From NCBI RefSeq assembly GCF_014898055.3, contig NW_023605194.1:101997258-102061257 (forward strand): 64,000 nt of DNA, in the 5' to 3' direction. This DNA comes from Talpa occidentalis. Taxonomy: Eukaryota; Chordata; Mammalia; Eulipotyphla; Talpidae. This document shows positions 61,011-64,000 of the stretch, piece by piece. The translations under genes were made by a program, and so were the position numbers. Position 1 is the stretch's first letter; each line of letters begins with the position of its first letter. A model generated the notes under the pieces. It ran no database searches. It saw nothing but the letters and a program-made list of their open reading frames with translations, and was not told the DNA's origin.

Positions 61011-62776
61011 CCAGTTATGATTTTAATTGGCAAAAGCATTACATGCTGCAGTAAAGCCAGTGAGCGCTAAGTGTGGTCACACGTATGGCAAAATTGTTTC
61101 CAGGAAAAATATTGTCATTATCAGAAAGATGGTGACTTATGCATGTTTATGCTTGAAGATGAAGAGCAGCAAAAATATCACTATGACCTAAGATGTCAGG
61201 GGATTTGCAAATTAGTGGATATGGTTAATGTTCAAGCTTCTAAAGGGTATTAGCGGTGCCTGTACCTCCTTACTTTCATTGTTCCAGGATGTAACTGGGG
61301 TCTATTGTATCATGCAAGTTGTAAGAATAGACATGTAAGTACAGAAATAAAGCGATGTCTTTGGAAATACGGAATACGAGCATGGTAATTAGGATGATTT
61401 GAAAAGTAAATGTCATGGGTCTCCTAAACAGTACTTATTGGCTGATACTATATGTTCAGTACTGTCATTGGCACCAAAAAATGAAAAGCCTTGAGGACAA
61501 AGAATTTGTAAACTTACCAGGAAGTAACACACAGGACAACTGAAGAATATTGTAATAGTATGAAAAGAAATGCTAATTTGAGGCTTTCTGTATAGATTAT
61601 ATTAGAAAGATATGGCTTGTATGACTTATACGGGCTAAATTATTAGGGAAGATATTGAAGAATGGGCATTTAAGCTGGGTAAACTGGACCTTGCACGGTG
61701 GCTGAGGTGCCAGATTGAAGGAGGGAAACAAGTGAAGGTAGATGAAGACTAAACAAGGCCCAGGAAATAAAGTTCTAATGTTCTATTTAATGCTGTTAGA
61801 AAAGCAGCACACTTTTGGAGCGGGAAAAGGGAAGCTACCAGAAGGATGAAAACTAAGATGACATGATGATCATTTGATCATTTGAAAGGGGCCGTATTGA
61901 AAGGACACATCGTTCTCGCCTTCTAACTTGGTGGTCTTAAAAGCTGAATTTGAGTTGACTGAAGTAGTCAGAGGCATTTTGGTGGGAAGAGTCATCTGAG
62001 TCACAGTGCATGGACCAGCGAGGATTAAATTTAGAAAAGTGTAAGGATAAAGTGTAAGGATAAAAAATTGGGCTTCACAGACCCTTTGAACAGGTTCATG
62101 TCAAAGTAGACATTTGATTTCGAGATGTGTCCAGCAGCGTCTTCTGGGCATTCTCTGAGGAAGTAACTCACTTGGGAAGAAAGCCACCATACTTGGATTC
62201 TTTTGAGATTAGCAGGGTACCTGAGTGACGACACTAAATATCCTCTCCCTGTTTTAGTTTATTGATGGATAAAGGGAGCCTTATAATGCAGACCAATACA
62301 AGTAGGAAGACTGTTCATGTCTTCTCAGGAAAAAGTGCATTTATCATAAAAAAAGGTGTAACTATTAGACCCCTTAATGCAGAAGCATCATAAAGGAAGT
62401 ATAAGCCTTTTCTCAATATGGCCGCTTTAGAAATTAACTGCCTGCCCCCTATTGTCTGTTATTTGGTGCCGTAAACTTTTTTTTTGTTCTTAATGAACAT
62501 TTACTGAGGTAACAGGTTTATAATATAACTTTCAGGCATGCAGCATTATAATTCAACATGTGTATAGCGCCTTCATAAGTTTTTCTTCAGCTTTAAAAAA
62601 TAAGTATTCCATGTTTTGTGAATTAAAGGTTGTAATTTTATACACAGTAAATTACACTATTTCGTTTGATCTAAATGGTATTATAATCCACCCTAGTTTT
62701 ATGTGAATAGTCAATAAAAGAACAATTCAGGACAGTATCTCTAACCTTTGCCTTGTAATGATTTCTATTTCTACAG

Positions 62777-62965
62777 CATGATCAGGAGGGTTTGTTGAGC
62801 ATGGCAAATGCCGGCCCTAATACGAATGGTTCTCAGTTCTTTATCACAACAGTTCCAACTCCTCATCTGGATGGGAAACATGTGGTATTTGGTCAAGTAA
62901 TTAAAGGAATGGGTGTGGCAAGAATACTGGAAAATGTAGACGTGAATGGTGAAAAGCCTGCCAAA
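62777..62965 (+). CDS. PPID: PPID exon 4 (cyclophilin domain, substrate/cyclosporin pocket)
   Basis: Acceptor TTTCTACAG|CATGAT and donor GCCAAA|GTAAGT bound 63 codons (residues 112-174). The signature [19 protein letters not shown] is intact. In [13 protein letters not shown], His141 sits where cyclophilin A has Trp121. This His is characteristic of Cyp40 and lowers cyclosporin A affinity. Residue 125 is Pro, as I recall for bovine Cyp40 and cyclophilin A, while human has Arg. An ATG inside the exon is not a start. Confidence 0.97.
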
Positions 62966-63805
62966 GTAAGTAAAAAGTTATAGTGAAATACACTTCATTA
63001 GTTGCCGCCTTAATGAAATGTAAGTAAAAGGATCAGAGGAAAAATGTTAGGACAACTGTTGGTATAGAAAGCCTGGATCTGTCACCTTTTCTTTGAAACT
63101 ATTTCTAAAATGGAATGGAAATAAGTTTAAAAGGAGATTTTTACTATATCAGCTTCAATCTTGGTGATTTTTGGTAGGTTACTCACATCTTCCTATCCCT
63201 GCAAAGCTTTCAGTCAGTATGTGTATATGTACATAACAGAAAGGACAGGAAACCAGAACCCTGTTTAGACTCTGTCATTTAATTGGTGGTTTGGTCTGCT
63301 CTTGATAGCCAGCTTTTCTTGCCCTGTTATCTTATCCTACACAATTACTTAAGATCAGACTGAATTAACGTAACTTAAAGATCCTTGTGTACTAATTGTG
63401 AATCAGAATAGTCATAATACTACCCATCCTAATTGGAAACTCAAATACCTGCAGTAGGTAGGCTGTCCTTCAAGGTCTGAGGGAAATTGTTAATTGAAAG
63501 CATATGCCCCACCTAAAGGAAATCACAGAGAATGGAGAAAGTTTCAGTTTAACTCTGTACTCTGAGCTGATGAATAGCAATAAAATGCTTTTGTAAAAAA
63601 CAGTGATGCATTTGCATACCTGGAATGTATATAGTGGTTATTACTGCGGTTAGAACAGAGGACAAGCCTCTTGATGTTAGTCTGTTGTTTCAAAAGAGTT
63701 GGGCGGAGCTGCACGTGTCTTGCAGATACATAGCTTCATGAATGGACTTAAAAATATCTCATTAATCAGTTAGTACACTTCTACAATATAGGATTCTTTT
63801 TACAG

Positions 63806-63928
63806 TTGTGCGTTATTGCAGAATGCGGAGAACTGAAGGAAGGGGATGATTGGGGAATATTCCCCAAAGATGGTTCTGGTGACAATTATCCAGATTTCCC
63901 TGAGGATGCAGATATAGATCTAAAAGAT
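63806..63928 (+). CDS. PPID: PPID exon 5 (end of cyclophilin domain and linker)
   Basis: Acceptor TTTTTACAG|TTGTGC and donor AAAGAT|GTAAGT bound 41 codons (residues 175-215). LCVIAECGELKEGDDWGIFP closes the cyclophilin fold and the acidic DFPEDADIDLKD begins the linker to the TPR domain. The remaining exons lie past the right edge. Confidence 0.96.
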
Positions 63929-64000
63929 GTAAGTACTTTCCAATTAGTCAAATTTTAATTACCTAAATTACTAAAAATATTTACTACTGAAAATTTGAGC

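Larger units (their letters stand above)
57763..63805 (+). other. PPID: PPID introns 1-4
   Basis: Four introns: 57763-59029, 59171-60470, 60578-62776 and 62966-63805, all GT..AG. Intron 2 holds an old LTR-like stretch, intron 3 an antisense SINE. Otherwise AT-rich unique sequence. Confidence 0.9.

Noticed and set aside
62792..62983. A 63-codon stand-alone cyclophilin-like gene or processed copy
   Set aside because: It is PPID exon 4 with normal splice sites on both sides, in phase with its neighbours; the ATG is internal.
1..64000. CRISPR arrays, operons or prokaryotic mobile elements
   Set aside because: No regularly spaced direct repeats; introns, SINEs and L1s show this is mammalian nuclear DNA.

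Overview
This is a stretch of mammalian nuclear DNA with two partial genes in a divergent (head-to-head) layout and a repeat-rich spacer between them. It shows large introns with GT..AG junctions, CpG-island promoters, L1, L2 and MIR remnants, solo retroviral LTRs and about 27 copies of one tRNA-derived SINE. That SINE has a head like GGCGCAAGGGGTTAAG or GGCGCAGCGGTTGAGC, a B box like GGTTCGATCCCC and a TAAATAAATAAATC tail. It resembles, from memory, the Rhin-1 type SINEs of horseshoe and leaf-nosed bats, so a rhinolophoid bat is the best guess for the host. The SINE assignment is inference; the mammalian assignment is secure.

Positions 1-26871 appear to be the 5' part of intron 1 of FNIP2 (minus strand). 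Only FNIP2 coding exon 1 is visible (26872-26978), inside a strong CpG island (about 26480-27590). The intron holds SINEs, MIR and old L1 debris, one TSD-flanked solo LTR (9611-10205), and a perfect 91-bp inverted repeat (22558-22648 / 22863-22953).

Positions 27600-57340 are an intergenic spacer of about 30 kb with no gene I can support. It contains two 5'-truncated young L1 inserts in minus orientation, one of which (40657-41683) carries extra non-L1 sequence with its own poly(A) signal inside the same target-site duplication. It also holds L2 and old L1 fragments, many SINEs and a second copy of the same solo LTR (55981-56579).

Positions 57340-64000 hold the 5' end of PPID (cyclophilin 40, plus strand): a CpG-island promoter and exons 1-5, giving 215 codons that cover the whole cyclophilin domain and the start of the linker. 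The TPR half lies beyond the window. FNIP2 and PPID are also divergent neighbours on human 4q32, so the order is conserved synteny. They are functionally unrelated as far as is known: FNIP2 acts with folliculin in AMPK/mTORC1 signalling, PPID is an Hsp90 co-chaperone.

I found no sign of an unknown multi-gene system. The notable signals are structural: the perfect inverted repeat, the chimeric or transducing L1 insert, an in-frame stop shared by two L1 copies, and short tRNA-only SINE insertions.
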